Source: Perilla frutescens (Eukaryota > Streptophyta > Magnoliopsida > Lamiales > Lamiaceae). From it: DNA of 64,000 nt. The notes under the pieces were generated by a model that was given only the letters and a program-made list of their open reading frames with translations, was not told the origin of the DNA and ran no database searches. Location: positions 72,490,317 to 72,554,316 of the forward strand of contig BRKX01000001.1 of the NCBI GenBank assembly GCA_026008535.1, in the 5' to 3' direction. This document shows, piece by piece, positions 24,236-35,400 of this stretch (the stretch's first letter is position 1; every line of letters starts with the position of its first letter). The translations under genes and the position numbers were made by a program.

Positions 24236-25020
24236 TTGCCTTTTCCTTTTTTCTTCGTCTTATCTCTGCATGTAGGATGGGGAATCTCTGAGCGGCCACT
24301 ACTTGGAGTTTCTATAGCTTCTGGAATTTGTGAATATTCTCCATCCTCGCTAGTTCTTGATCTTTTTGAGCTGCCCCCGCTCTCTTCATTACCTTGATCG
24401 TCTTCAGAACACCAACGTGTTGCATCATGATGTAGATTTAATGCCCACTTTTCATGTTTAACCATGACTTCATTAAATACAATCAAATCTTGAAATTTGC
24501 AACCGCCTTCTTCATAAATGGCATGAGCTTCTTTGTCAATATCTGTTTGGCTCATTCCACTTCGTTTCCGACGATGTGCTTCTTTGCAAGCGCCAACCCA
24601 TTTCATCGCGTTCGCATTCAGTCGTTGCCAACGACCTTTTATTGAATCTGTATTTCTATTATCGAGTTGTTGTTCTGGATTTTCTGCTCGATATTGATGG
24701 AAAATTTTGTGCACATTTCCCCATATAGAGGCACTCTTTTGATTTTTTCCACGAACCTCATCTTCACTAACGAAACACCATGCTTGCATTAGAGCAACAT
24801 CTTCTTTCACAGACCAAATATTTTTTGGTGTCTTTCGATGTGTGGATGGTTGTTGCACATCTTGAAATAAATTACGGGAGATATTTTGTGATGGTTGGAC
24901 TTCTTCAGAAATTGGATTTTGGTTGAGATTCGGAGAAAAATGTGAGTTTTGATAATATTGATAATTTTGGGAGTTTGGAATTTTGGAATTTGAAAAATAA
25001 TTTGGATCATTTGGATCCAT
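24178..25020 (-). pseudogene. Harbinger ORF1 (Myb/SANT-like), 3' end replaced by retroelement DNA
   Basis: The ATG at 25020 gives MDPNDPNYFSN, the usual start style of plant Harbinger ORF1 proteins. The Myb/SANT-like trihelix region runs through KNIWSVKEDVALMQAWCF, WGNVHKIFHQY and SIKGRWQRLNANAMKWVG; in the family it helps the transposase bind the transposon ends and enter the nucleus. After a basic run, DKTKKKGKGK, the expected C-terminal coiled region is missing. Instead, about 18 residues encoded by retroelement DNA follow (LEQLDHFLSSPAASTTTL, stop 24178-24180). The ORF is therefore a chance chimera at the insertion junction and probably not functional. Confidence 0.78.
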
Positions 25021-25383
25021 AATTTCAAATGAGAGAAAATGAGTAAGAAAAGATGTTTTTTTAATATGATTCAAAATATGTAAAAAATGAGCTCATTTTA
25101 TAGACAAAAAAAAAATATGAATTATGATATAATTTTTATATTTTTTTAATACATTGTTATCTAAAATAATAATAATATTAAATTTTATCCAATAAAAATA
25201 TAATTGACTAATCATATGTTGACATGTGGCAATTAAATTGTAAAAAGATTGGTTGATCGCTCGATTGGTCATCCAACCGAATTTGCAATCGATCCCAGGA
25301 GGTGAGCAACTTTTGAATTTTTTATTATTTTTTTTGTCTTATTCTACAATCGATTGTACAGATTGTTGTTGTGGATAGCCTAA

Positions 25384-27097
25384 GAGAGAAGAAAATGGTG
25401 AATGAAGTTACATGTGAAAATAAAATGTTAAGTAAAATATAGGCAATGAGTCTCACTTCAAAAAAATGAACCAACCAATTACTAATTAGTCTGTTTTACT
25501 CATCTGTAAATTTCGTACATATAAATATAGGAATATGCATGCTATTCAAATTTCAAGTCTATTAAATACAATTCAATCACCAATAATATCTTTTTTAATC
25601 TAAAAAAAAATATAGTTTAAAGATTTTACTAAATGATTGTTTGGGCACTTTTCATTAAGAATGATATTTTTCTACAATTTTATAATGATGATGTCGTAGA
25701 TCGCTTTCAAAAAATAAAGACTCATCTGGCATAATTGAACATGTAGTTTTTATTTGAATGTTATATATTTTATTTGTTAATTTCACATTTATAATTATAT
25801 GATTTTAAAAATTGAAGAATATTTATTTATGTATTTTAATAATTATATATCGTCCCTCCAATATTAAAATTCTGGATACCTGATGTTGATGCACCAATAC
25901 TAAAACCCTCACTCTCTGCTACAACAATAGAAGCTGCCAACCTAAATCAACTAGTTAACAAATTTGTATCATGATAAATATATTAAATGAAGTTTAAAAA
26001 ATGCACTTAATTTATATCAATACTAAGTAAATAAAGTGTTTATCAATATTTTTTTTCTTAAGTTAAACAATTAAAAATATAGTAATTATTAAATTAAAAT
26101 AAACATAGAACATCAAAATATTAAATTATGAGAAGATATATAATTAAATGTCAAAAAATTTAATATTAATTTTATTTATAAAGAATATTGTATAATTAAT
26201 AACAATTAAAACATTGTTCATCTTTATTTTATAAGTCACTATTTTAGATTTTATGTCTTCTCTCCATTTATTTTAACTAAAATGATAAATTAGATGTATT
26301 TTAAATATTTATTTTAATTATATACTAAACATTGAATTTAATTAAAATGATACTGAGTTATTTTTAAGTTGTATATATATATATAATTAATATCCAAAAA
26401 TTAATAAAAACATTTATTAGTATAGTTGGTTAAGTGCATAATAAAAAATTGTATATTTTTTGGAGATTGTGGGTTCGAATCCTCCTTACAGATGAAAGAA
26501 TTAAATATGAACCGATTCTACCAGTTTCCACCGAGTTTAAGAGGTTCGACCGGTTTTTTAACTGGTTCGCTATAGATCATTTTCAATCCGAAAATTATAT
26601 ATAACCGGACCGGACACATGACTGGTTCGTGGTTAAATCGGTCGGACCGACTAGTCCGGTCCAGGTTTAAAAACACCGCCACTCGGCATCCCATTTTGAT
26701 TATTAGATTTTCATCCTTTTTTTCTGCAAATTTAATTTGTTTTGATTTAATTTAATTTTATAATTATTATTTACGGTTTATTCCACCCATGTATGGTTTA
26801 TATTTATCTTTTAATAATTATTTTTTATTTTTTAGTTAATATAATTGATTATTAAGGTTGATTATTCCAAAATCAGGATATATAATTTTTTAAAATTTTA
26901 ATTTTTAACAATACATGTTAATATAAAAAAATTTATTTCTATAATAAACATTTTTACAATATTAAATTTGATAGTGAGACATAATAATAAAACACATAAT
27001 GTGGACTACATAATTTTATCCCCGAAAATATAGCGTATTAGTGTGTAAATTTTCCCCATTAAAAATGCCATTTTACATGGAATGAAAAAATGAGTAT
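25384..27097. other. AT-rich spacer between the Harbinger element and NLR1
   Basis: No gene is seen. It is very AT-rich, with long A/T runs. A tRNA-like promoter signature lies at 26421-26485, followed by repeated ggttcgaccgg-type motifs to about 26670. Confidence 0.55.
26421..26700 (+). repeat. tRNA-related SINE-like sequence
   Basis: Box A-like tatagttggttaagtg (26421) and box B gggttcgaatcc (26471-26482) are spaced as in a tRNA-derived SINE head, but the intervening sequence cannot fold as a tRNA. Downstream there are several aaccggttcgacc-like motifs. I found no clear poly-A tail or TSD, so class and ends are uncertain. Confidence 0.4.
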
Positions 27098-30000
27098 TCA
27101 TGAATCATGAGGGGGGAAAATGGAGAGCTCGAATGCATTGTCTCCAGAAGACTGCTGTGCCAAGTTTCTCTTCACCTCCTCCACTTTCACGGCGGAGGCG
27201 GCTGCCGTTGTTGTACGGTACAACCCCAAGATTTGGAGGCTTGGTATATCAGCCAGCTCAATTGGAACTTCACAAAGCTCCTCGCAGTTTCGCAGCTCAA
27301 GCCATCTCAGCTTTGGGAAATGGTGGCTTGATGCTTTCCAGTTAACCAAATTTGTGCAGCCAATATGCAAAACTTCAAGACTGCGAAAACCTCCATCAGT
27401 TGCCTCCCATTTCTCACCCACAAATGCGTAATCTTTTAGCTTGAGCACCTCGAGTTTCTCGAGTGATCCTAGGATCGACATATGACTCCATTCGAGAAAT
27501 GTATTCGATAATGTTAGGCTTCTCAGCTTCGGTGGGAATTCTGAGGCCGGAGGAAGCCCAGGTAATTGACCTTCTTCAATGCTGTAAAACACACCATTTA
27601 GTAGCTTCAGCTTTTCAAGATTAACCAACTTCTTCAAACTGCCAAATGATCCATTATTGCCATCTAGAAGAGAGGAGAGTTGCCCACGAATGCTCAGTTT
27701 CTTCAAATTAGAAGTCTTGTTGAAAACTTCTTCACTGCAGCTCTCGGGTGAAATTGTGCCTAGTGTTTGCAGCTTCTCACTCTTTCCACCTTCGGTACTA
27801 CTTGGCAGAGTGGCTGATGCATTCGTCTTGAAATGCCTCAACTGAATCATGTTCCAAATGTCCGCCTTGACTTCGAGGGTGTAAGAAGTTGTGTTCACTA
27901 CAAGAGTTTGTATGTTCCAAAACTTGGAGAATGCTGCAGGAAGAATGGATAAACTGAAGGATATCGCGATGTACTTCAAATGGATCAAGTGGTAGAGATT
28001 CCTCGGAACTTTGGTGAATTTGATGGGTGCAGCTTCCAAAACTCTGAGCAGCTTGAATGCTGCTGGAATTGCTGAAATCTTTTGCAGGGGCAAGTTGATT
28101 TCATCCTTGGAGAAACAAATGAATGAGCGGATATGAGGGCCGTAGGGCTTCGAAGAGAGGAAGTCTAGGGTGTCTGCATCGGAATGAACACAGAGACGAT
28201 GACAGTTTCGAGCATCAGACACCAGAGGCGGTTCAAAACCTCTATCTGCACACCTGGTCATTTCTTGCAGTAGATTCTCATTTTTACTAGCTTCATCTCT
28301 GCACAAATCACGTATCATGTCATGAATGCGGCATGTTTTAACTTTACCTCTACTGTTGATCTTGTCGGTTTTAACTAGGTTCCTGGTGATGAGTTCCTCC
28401 AAATAACTCTCTGCAATTTCCTCGAGGCTAGTGTTACCTTCATGTTGTATAAGTCCTTCTGCAATCCACATACGAGTCAGCTTCACTACTGGGATCTCGT
28501 AGTCTTCTGGGAAGATCGCCAAATAGAGAAAGCATTCTTTCAAGTAATAAGGCAACTTATTATAACTCAATGATATTGCTTTCTTTAACAGTTCTAATGG
28601 CTTCTTCTCAATATACGCAGCCAAGATCTCCGACGAGATTTCCTGCCATGCTTCACTTCTTGCACTCAAATCATCTGATGATGAATTGTTTTCGACGAGC
28701 ATGCCAGCTATAACCATTATTGTAAGTGGAAGTCCATGGCATTTCTCTGCAATACACTCTCCCACATCTTTCAATTCAAGAGGGCATCTACATTTACCAA
28801 AAACCTCCTGCTGGAATAGCATCCAACTCTCATTTTTATCTAAGAAACGCAACTTAAGGGGAGGTGCATTAGGATTTGCAAAGTCTGCAACTTTTTGAAA
28901 CCGGCTAGTGATCAAGACTTTGCCCATCTTATTATTACTCGTTGGGAAGGCAATTCGAAGCTGCTCCCAATCTTCGGGTTTCCACACATCATCCATGACT
29001 ATCAAGAACTTTCTTCCCTCGAGATGGCGTGCAACTAGAGTGGCTAATTCCACATCACTCTTTCCATACACAACCTCAGGGAGCCTCATGAACTCTCTCA
29101 GAATGGAAAGAAATATGTCCTTCTTCGTGAAGTGTCCCGAGACATAAATCCATATACGGGTAGGAAATTCGTATTTGATTGCTGGATCGCCGAAAACCTT
29201 CCATGCGATAGTGGTCTTTCCGAGGCCAGCCACACCAATGACAGTCACAATATCAAGGTGCTCAGCCTCTTTTGTTAGACGTTCAATTAGTTTTTTCGCT
29301 TCATCTTCAACACCGACCACATTTAGTTGTCTACGAGGAGCCTGGTAAAAATCAAATTCAGTCAGGGAGTGAATTGTTTGAAGAATAAGAGTGCACAAAA
29401 GAAGTAAATTATAATGGAAAAATTTTACGGATGGTAAAACTGAAAAAAATAAAATAAAATTGGGGGCCTCCGTGTAAAATTGAAAAAAAAAAACTTTTAC
29501 TTGTAATAAAAATTAACAGTATTAATAAACACACACTAAATCGCATTCTTCACGCGCATTTAGATATTTTGACAGACTAATACATAGGGGTTGGAAGATA
29601 TGATATACCTTACATTTTTTTGTTATATCTTATTACTTAACTTAATTTACGGTATAGAAAGAATCAAACCGTTGTCATACCTTATGTTCGATATACTTAA
29701 GTTTGGTATATTTTACGTTCCGTATGACACATATTGCATACTCTTACCATAACTACTTACAGTATACCTTACTGTATCGATATTTTGATAATATTATACT
29801 GTATTGAAATTTCACGGTATACTGAAATGATAATTATACCAAAAACTTATCTATTAAGAAACCTCGTGCATAAATAATATTATTATTAAGAATAGAAAAT
29901 TATGATTTATTACATTTAATTTCAAATTATCTAATTTTTAGTTAGGGATTTTATATTAATATGAAATATAAGTTTTTTTCTAAACTTTTTCGATAAACAT

Positions 30001-32635
30001 ACTAAGTATTATAATATTACATAATATATCTCATTTTATTTCAATTTTATCGATCATTCATCCTAACTTTAAGTCTAAAGATCAAAGAAAATAGAAGATT
30101 ATTATTTATTACATCTTTTATTTCAAACTATATAATTTTTAGTTATAATTTAAGTATTAAATTATATTAAATAATAATATAATTACTCCTTCCGTCCCAT
30201 TTTGATAGGCTTGTTTTCTTTTTTAGTATGTCCCGATATATAAGCATGTTTCTAAATATATTTAGCTAATTTACTAATATATACCCCTATTTAATATGTT
30301 CATATTAGGTATTAATTCAATGTCAAAGAAATAAATAGGGACATATTAGAAAGTTTCTTGATTAATTATCTTTCCCAATCATTTTCTTAATCCCCGTGAA
30401 AACCCTCAATCAGCCTATTAAATTGGGATGAATGGAGTATTATTTTTATTACATTTGATTTCAAGTTGTTTGACTTTTAGATATAATTTAGTAATTAAAT
30501 TACTTCATCTGCCTCATTGTAGTCCTTCTTCAATTTTTTACACAGATTAAGAAAAATGTATTTAATGTACTTGGAAACAGTGGTGGATCTAGAAATTTTT
30601 CTTAGAAGGGGCGACACGGTGACACTTTAAGTTTCCCGTTTGCTCGTGCGGCTAAAAAAGAATGGTGAAGAATTCCAAAATGATTGTTAATATTTATACA
30701 TTTAATTTCATTTATATAATTGTGTTAATGAAATTGTGACATTTCTAGTTTTTTCATATTTTTTCTAGTGAAATAATGTCATTTTGATTCGACTTTTCTC
30801 CCATTTTCCCATATTAAATCGAAAATATTATTGTTGTTTATTAAAATAAAGAATTTAAAATAATTACTAGAATAAACTAGATTTAAAATGATGTTTTATG
30901 AACTTATAATTTATTAATCTCAATTAAATTGGCTATGCACAATAAAAATTCGAAAGAATAAATTTTTATAAATAATTTAATATAATACTCCTTGTATCCG
31001 ATATCATTTTTCACAACCGGTTCATTAGCAATAGCTACTATATATACATATATTAACCCCAAACTCAGTATAATTATAAAATTTTTTAAAAAAAATTATA
31101 ATACTATATGTAAAAAAAAAGTTGGGAGGGGTACATTCCCCGCTGCTTGGAAACATACAATTAAATAAAATTTTCCTACCATAACCTTACTTATTGATTC
31201 AAAATAATACGATTATTAATTTTAAAAAATATTAAGTAAGGGTACATCACGGAAAATGAAATTTTAATCCATATCAGATAAAGTAAGTGAACTATTAATT
31301 TTGGGATGACAAAAAAAAAGAATAAGAGACTACGATAAACAAAATAAGTCTATTATATAATTGTATAATATATTTCATTTTATTTTAATTTTATCGTTCA
31401 TTCATCATAAATTTCACCGTAAATATTGAAGAAGGATAGAAAATTTGTTTATTACATTTGATTTCAATTTTTTTTTTGTTCTTTAGTTATCATTTAGATG
31501 ATAAAGTAAATTAAATATCATATTTGCTAAACTTTACAATAAACTTACTAAATATTATATTATATTATATTATATATTGCATATATAGGATTGCATTATT
31601 TTTATATCATAATTTTCGTATGCCTCATTTTCTTTTAGTTTTCTCGATTATTCATCTTAACTTTTAGTTTGAAAGATTGAAGAAGAAAAAAATTATTATA
31701 TATTACACTTTTTTAGTTATTATTTAGTTAATAAATTAATTAGATTAAATAGTATATTTTTACTAACCTTTTATGATAAACTTACTAAGATATATAATTG
31801 TATTGAAATAATTTTATATCTCATAATTCATGTATATCTAGTTTTATTTTAATTTATCTTAACTTCTAGTTTTATGATTGAAGAACAATATAAGATCATT
31901 ATTTATTCATTTAATGCTCTAGGTTTGCCCAACTGAATGCATCAAATTAGTTTGTCATTCAAAAAGCATTAAATATGTGTGAGTTGAATATTCAGCAGAC
32001 AAATGAAAAAAGAAAAAGAAAAATTGATCATATGAATCATAGATCCAATTGAACACAATTAATATGTCATGTATATATTATGCTTATCATTAATGTATGA
32101 AGCAAACCACATAAATATAATTATGAGATATAAAAGTTTTTTTTTTTTAAATTACAAAAGTAGCTAGGATATGGGAACGTGCCCCTAAAAGAATTGGAGA
32201 AATAATACATCTTACCTTGGATAATATAGGCCGTTCATCTCCTACGCCGAGGCTGGTGAAGTCAATCCAGTTCGTTCCGACGTATTTATCCTTGATGTCG
32301 GCGCAGATGGAGTCGATCTGTTGGCAGATGCTCCTCAGCATCTCCGACGTCTGGAAAGCTCTAAGGAAGTAGTTTTTGGAGTTTGCGTCTGCTGCCTCAG
32401 TCATGGAGGCGTTGATGATGTCCTCCACCCCATAAACCACGTCGCGTATCTGCCGGAGGAGCAGCCGCACGCCGCCGTCCTGCCTCCGCTTCTCGATAAA
32501 GGCTCTGATGAGGCGCAAATCGTTCTCCAGTTTGTCGATGTCAACCAGATCCTTGGCATTGCTGATCAAGTCGGCCTGGTGAATCTGGATCTGATGGAGG
32601 TACTCGATCAGGGATTCCACTGATGCGTCCGCCAT
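27098..32635 (-). CDS. NLR1: R1-type CC-NB-LRR disease resistance protein, two exons
   Basis: An intracellular immune receptor, predicted at 887 residues. Exon 1 (32635-32216, 140 codons, ATG at 32635) encodes the Rx-type coiled coil (MADASVESLIEYL, with an EDIINA segment in place of the usual EDxID). It ends AAG|gtaaga. Exon 2 (29341-27098, phase 0) follows taccag and begins APRRQLNVVGVEDE. NB-ARC motifs: P-loop GVAGLGKTT (176-184), kinase-2 LIVMDDVW (253-260), RNBS-B GKVLITSR (280-287), GLPL (343-346), RNBS-D CFLYLAIFPEDYEIP (about 410-424), MHD as IHD (479-481). An LRR-like C-terminal half follows, ending AFELSIFPPHDS. No stop or shift is seen, so it looks intact. The closest relative in the window is NLR3. 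The pathogen it recognises cannot be told from sequence. Confidence 0.9.
30186..30437. mobile_element. Stowaway-type MITE in NLR1 intron 1
   Basis: The element is 252 bp, with ends ctccttccgtcccattttga and tcagcctattaaattgggat...ggag as inverted repeats, flanked by TA on both sides. It is the same family as the elements at 41692, 41857, 43289 and 54183. Confidence 0.88.
30578..31145. mobile_element. hAT-type non-autonomous element in NLR1 intron 1
   Basis: The ends are cagtggtggatctag and ...attccccgctg (reverse complement cagcggggaat). They start with CAG as usual for hAT elements and are flanked by a perfect 8-bp duplication, cttggaaa (30570-30577 and 31146-31153). The element is 568 bp with no coding capacity. 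A similar left end without a matching right end is seen at about 57618 in the NLR3 intron. Confidence 0.72.
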
Positions 32636-32800
32636 TTCAGCACCCGAAGTTTCTCTCTCTAGATTGTTCTCTCTCTCTCAATGTTGACTACGAAAGGTTA
32701 GTGATTGGTCATTTGCGTCGAAAATTGCATTTCAATATAAATAATAGAAGTTCATTTGCGTCGAAAATTGCATTTCAATATAAATAATAGGAGCAGACAG
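32636..32800 (-). promoter_or_regulatory. NLR1 5' leader and promoter region with a 43-bp duplication
   Basis: The leader is GA-rich on the coding strand (32650-32680). A W-box-type core, TTGACT, lies at 32684-32689. Two adjacent 43-bp units (32709-32751 and 32752-32794) are nearly identical; each holds a tatttatattg run that could serve as a TATA element on the minus strand. Function is inferred from position only. Confidence 0.5.
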
Positions 32801-32860
32801 CTACAGCTTTAACTCATCTATTCAATTAATTAGCAATAAATTAATCGGCAATTATTATTA

Positions 32861-33073
32861 TTATTATTATTTTATTTGTCAAGGATAAGACGCAGTCGTT
32901 ACCGAGGTTCACACTAAATATATCCCGTCATTGTGTAATAGTCTGCAAACCACACACTTGGGCAAGTCAGATGTGGCAGGCTCATATCTAGTGGTGTTGG
33001 TGGTGGGATTCGAACTTGAGACATTGGGCCTTAAGATAACACCACTCCATCACTAGACCATCCCCAAGAGGAC
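32861..33073 (-). mobile_element. tRNA-derived SINE upstream of NLR1
   Basis: On the minus strand it begins tcctcttggggatggtctag, has box B agttcgaatccc, and ends in an aataataataat tail. A 21-bp direct repeat flanks it (attaatcggcaattattatt at 32840 and attaatcgacaattattatt at 33074, one mismatch), as expected from L1-type retroposition. Its edge lies about 225 bp upstream of the NLR1 ATG. Confidence 0.8.
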
Positions 33074-33299
33074 ATTAATCGACAATTATTATTACTACTA
33101 CGAACGAAAAAGGAGTTGCGTAGAAGTTGTGGATTCCTAGCTCGTCAATGAAAAAAATAATTCACTCAAAACTTGATTATTTAATAGACTAGACAAGTCG
33201 AGCTCAACTCTAAAGGTGTTTAGCTCGCAAATAGGTTCGATTGAGCAGTCGGGAGCCTAGCTCTCATGATCCATTCTTTTTGAGCCGACGTGCAATCTT

Positions 33300-35400
33300 T
33301 AATTTTTTTTAATAAAATAGGTCAATATATTGCTAAATTCCCTATTAGAAGATACATAGCTTGAGCTTCATTCTCACTCGTTTCTTGTACGATTGACCCA
33401 ATACAACTTGCAGTGAGCTCTTTTTTCGATTCTCTATCTCTCCATGATCTTGAATCCCTCAAATTTGTAGTAATTCTTCCTCAATTTCCTCTAAAACTCA
33501 AACAAGAAATAAAACTTATAAACCGAGAGGTCAAAAGCGTAATTCGGGTTAAAGCACATGCACAACTCTTCAATTCACTTCATTTAAACCTAAAAAAATT
33601 ATGCAAAAATACCACTCATCAACTCCCCCAAACTTAGAAGATTGTTTGTCCCCAAACAATGAAGAAAATTGAAGAAGGTTTAAATGAACTACGAAAAAAG
33701 AATGACAGTTGCTTCACATATTCAAACATACATTTTTCACAGCCCCGGGATAGGGCTGTGTAGATAGTGGTGAGCAAGTGTCGTATCCATAGAGACTAAA
33801 TTAAAAATAATTGTGTGTACTACAACATTAAATTCCAATTGTTATCAAGACGTCAAGAAAAATGGAAAGCTAACTAATCTAGACTAAGGAAAATAATAAA
33901 TAAACGGGAAAAATAAATGGAGAAGGGGACAAAAAGGTAGAGGCACTCTCAGGATTGAGCTCTTTGGGTACTTAACACTAACTATCCTATTAAATGTTTA
34001 TTTATGGTGTCAAATTTCACTAGGACAATAAGCTCTCTCTCGAGACACTCAAGTTGTAGGATACACACTAGGTTCACTATCTCCAATCGAATCCTACACA
34101 TGTATTTACCAAAAGCTCCAAAGATTTCAAGCCCTCACGCAAAGCCTCAATTCTCTGAAATTTATCAACAAAAGTGTCTCGTGTCTCGGATTCATCTATT
34201 GAGACTCATCTATCGAATTATGGATCAATAGGTAAAATCATGTCAATTAATGATCAATTAATCAACACACATACATAGCATAAGCACAAGAAGTTAAATA
34301 TGACCATAAACAATCAATAGAAAGAGAAATGCATAAATACCCAAATAATCTCGATCCAAAAATACAAAATAATCTAGCCTAACATCATACAAATGTAAGG
34401 ACTAAATCATACCGATGAAAATCAAAATAAAAATAAGAATAAAAACTAGGTACAACCCGGAATTTGGGCCTCGACTCCACTCTTACTTCCACTCATCTCC
34501 TCTTTGCTCGATCTTCAAGTTTATTCACCATAGTCAGGTGAAAATCCTAACTAGAGTGTGGGATTGATGGATTGTTAGGGTTTGAAAGGTGTGGGAGGAG
34601 AAGATTTTGTGATTTAGAGGCGTTGGGTGTGTGGTGTGTTGTGGAGGCTTGAGTAGTGTGAGGGTTCTTCTTCTTCTTTCAATTTTCGTCCATAGGGTTT
34701 ATAAAGAGTGAGGAAATAAATGAAATTGGGTGAAAAATGACCAAAAAGTAGAAAATCAGTGTTCAAGGCACGACTAGGAGGAGATCGCGCTTCTTGATCG
34801 CATTTTGGATGAAGAAAATCGAGGTTTAGAAGCCTATGCAGCGCGGAAAAAGGTTCGTGCTTTTGGGTTGCGCTTTCCAGTGCTCTAGGGCGCGACCAGA
34901 GGAGGTCACACTTTGGAGTTGCGCCTGAAAGAGGCTTAGAACGCGACCAGAGGAGGTCACGTTCACGGGTCAAGCCTGGAAGAGGCCAGAAACGCGACCC
35001 GAGGAAGTCGCGTTTACTGGTCTCGCTTCAAGCGTGTCTCCGGCAACTTTCACGGTTTCACTTCATTCTCACTCATTTTTTGTCTGATTGATCCTATTCA
35101 ACTTGTAATGCGCTCCTTATTTGATTTTCTATCTTTTGATGGTCTTGAATCCCTCAAATTTACATTATTGTATCCTCCAATTCCTGTACAACTCAAACAA
35201 CAAATAAAACTTTCAAATCGGGAGGTTAAAAGCTCAATTTGGGTTAAAATACATGCAAAACTCTTCAAATCACTTCATTTAAACCTTAAATTGTTGTGCA
35301 AAAATACAACTTATCTCCTAATCTACATTTATAACTTACTCGGAAGAGAGTGTCCGGATAAATTAGTGATTCTTCTGCAAATTAGGAATTAAAATTAGTT
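33300..35400 (-). repeat. Relic of a minus-strand LTR element (two LTR pieces, interior lost)
   Basis: The segments 33363-33625 and 35056-35330 are diverged copies of one another (gatcttgaatccctcaaattt..., cttcatttaaacct...). Next to the first lies a polypurine-type sequence (reverse strand aagtttgggggagttgat, about 33620-33635). The stretch 33745-35050 resembles Athila/Tat LTRs: gtatccatagagact near its start, and gcgcgaccagaggaggtc-type GC motifs at 34760-35030. No gag, pol or primer site remains. Confidence 0.6.

Larger units (their letters stand above)
3125..25380 (-). mobile_element. PIF/Harbinger DNA transposon split by nested LTR elements
   Basis: The outer ends are imperfect inverted repeats: the left end reads gactaccccattcacaatct and the right end, reverse-complemented, reads ggctatccacaacaacaatct. 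Both are flanked by TAA (3122-3124 and 25381-25383), the 3-bp target duplication typical of PIF/Harbinger. Inside are the two genes of this superfamily on the same strand and in the expected order: the Myb/SANT-like ORF1 (25020 leftwards) and the DDE transposase (4852-3504). The block 5546 to about 24235 between them is retrotransposon DNA. Without it the Harbinger element would be about 3.6 kb, a plausible size. That the two ends belong to one element is inference; two separate relics remain possible. Confidence 0.62.
29342..32215 (-). other. NLR1 intron 1 with degenerate tandem repeats
   Basis: This 2874-bp phase-0 intron lies between the coiled-coil and NB-ARC exons (gtaaga...taccag). From about 29885 to 31915 a roughly 200-bp AT-rich unit recurs in degenerate form. 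Each copy has a ttattacatttgatttcaa-like block, a ttttagttataatttag-like block, an ataaacttactaa-like block and a cattttattttaatttta-like block. A Stowaway MITE and a hAT MITE are inserted in the array. Confidence 0.7.

Noticed and set aside
26421..26485. Possible tRNA gene
   Set aside because: Boxes A and B are present but no cloverleaf can be drawn between and around them; a SINE head is more likely. The same holds for 48850-48915 and 33000-33050.
29342..29398. Upstream extension of NLR1 exon 2 (MCTLILQTIHSL...)
   Set aside because: It lies before a good acceptor (taccag) and has no counterpart in NLR3; the exon joins cleanly at APRRQ.
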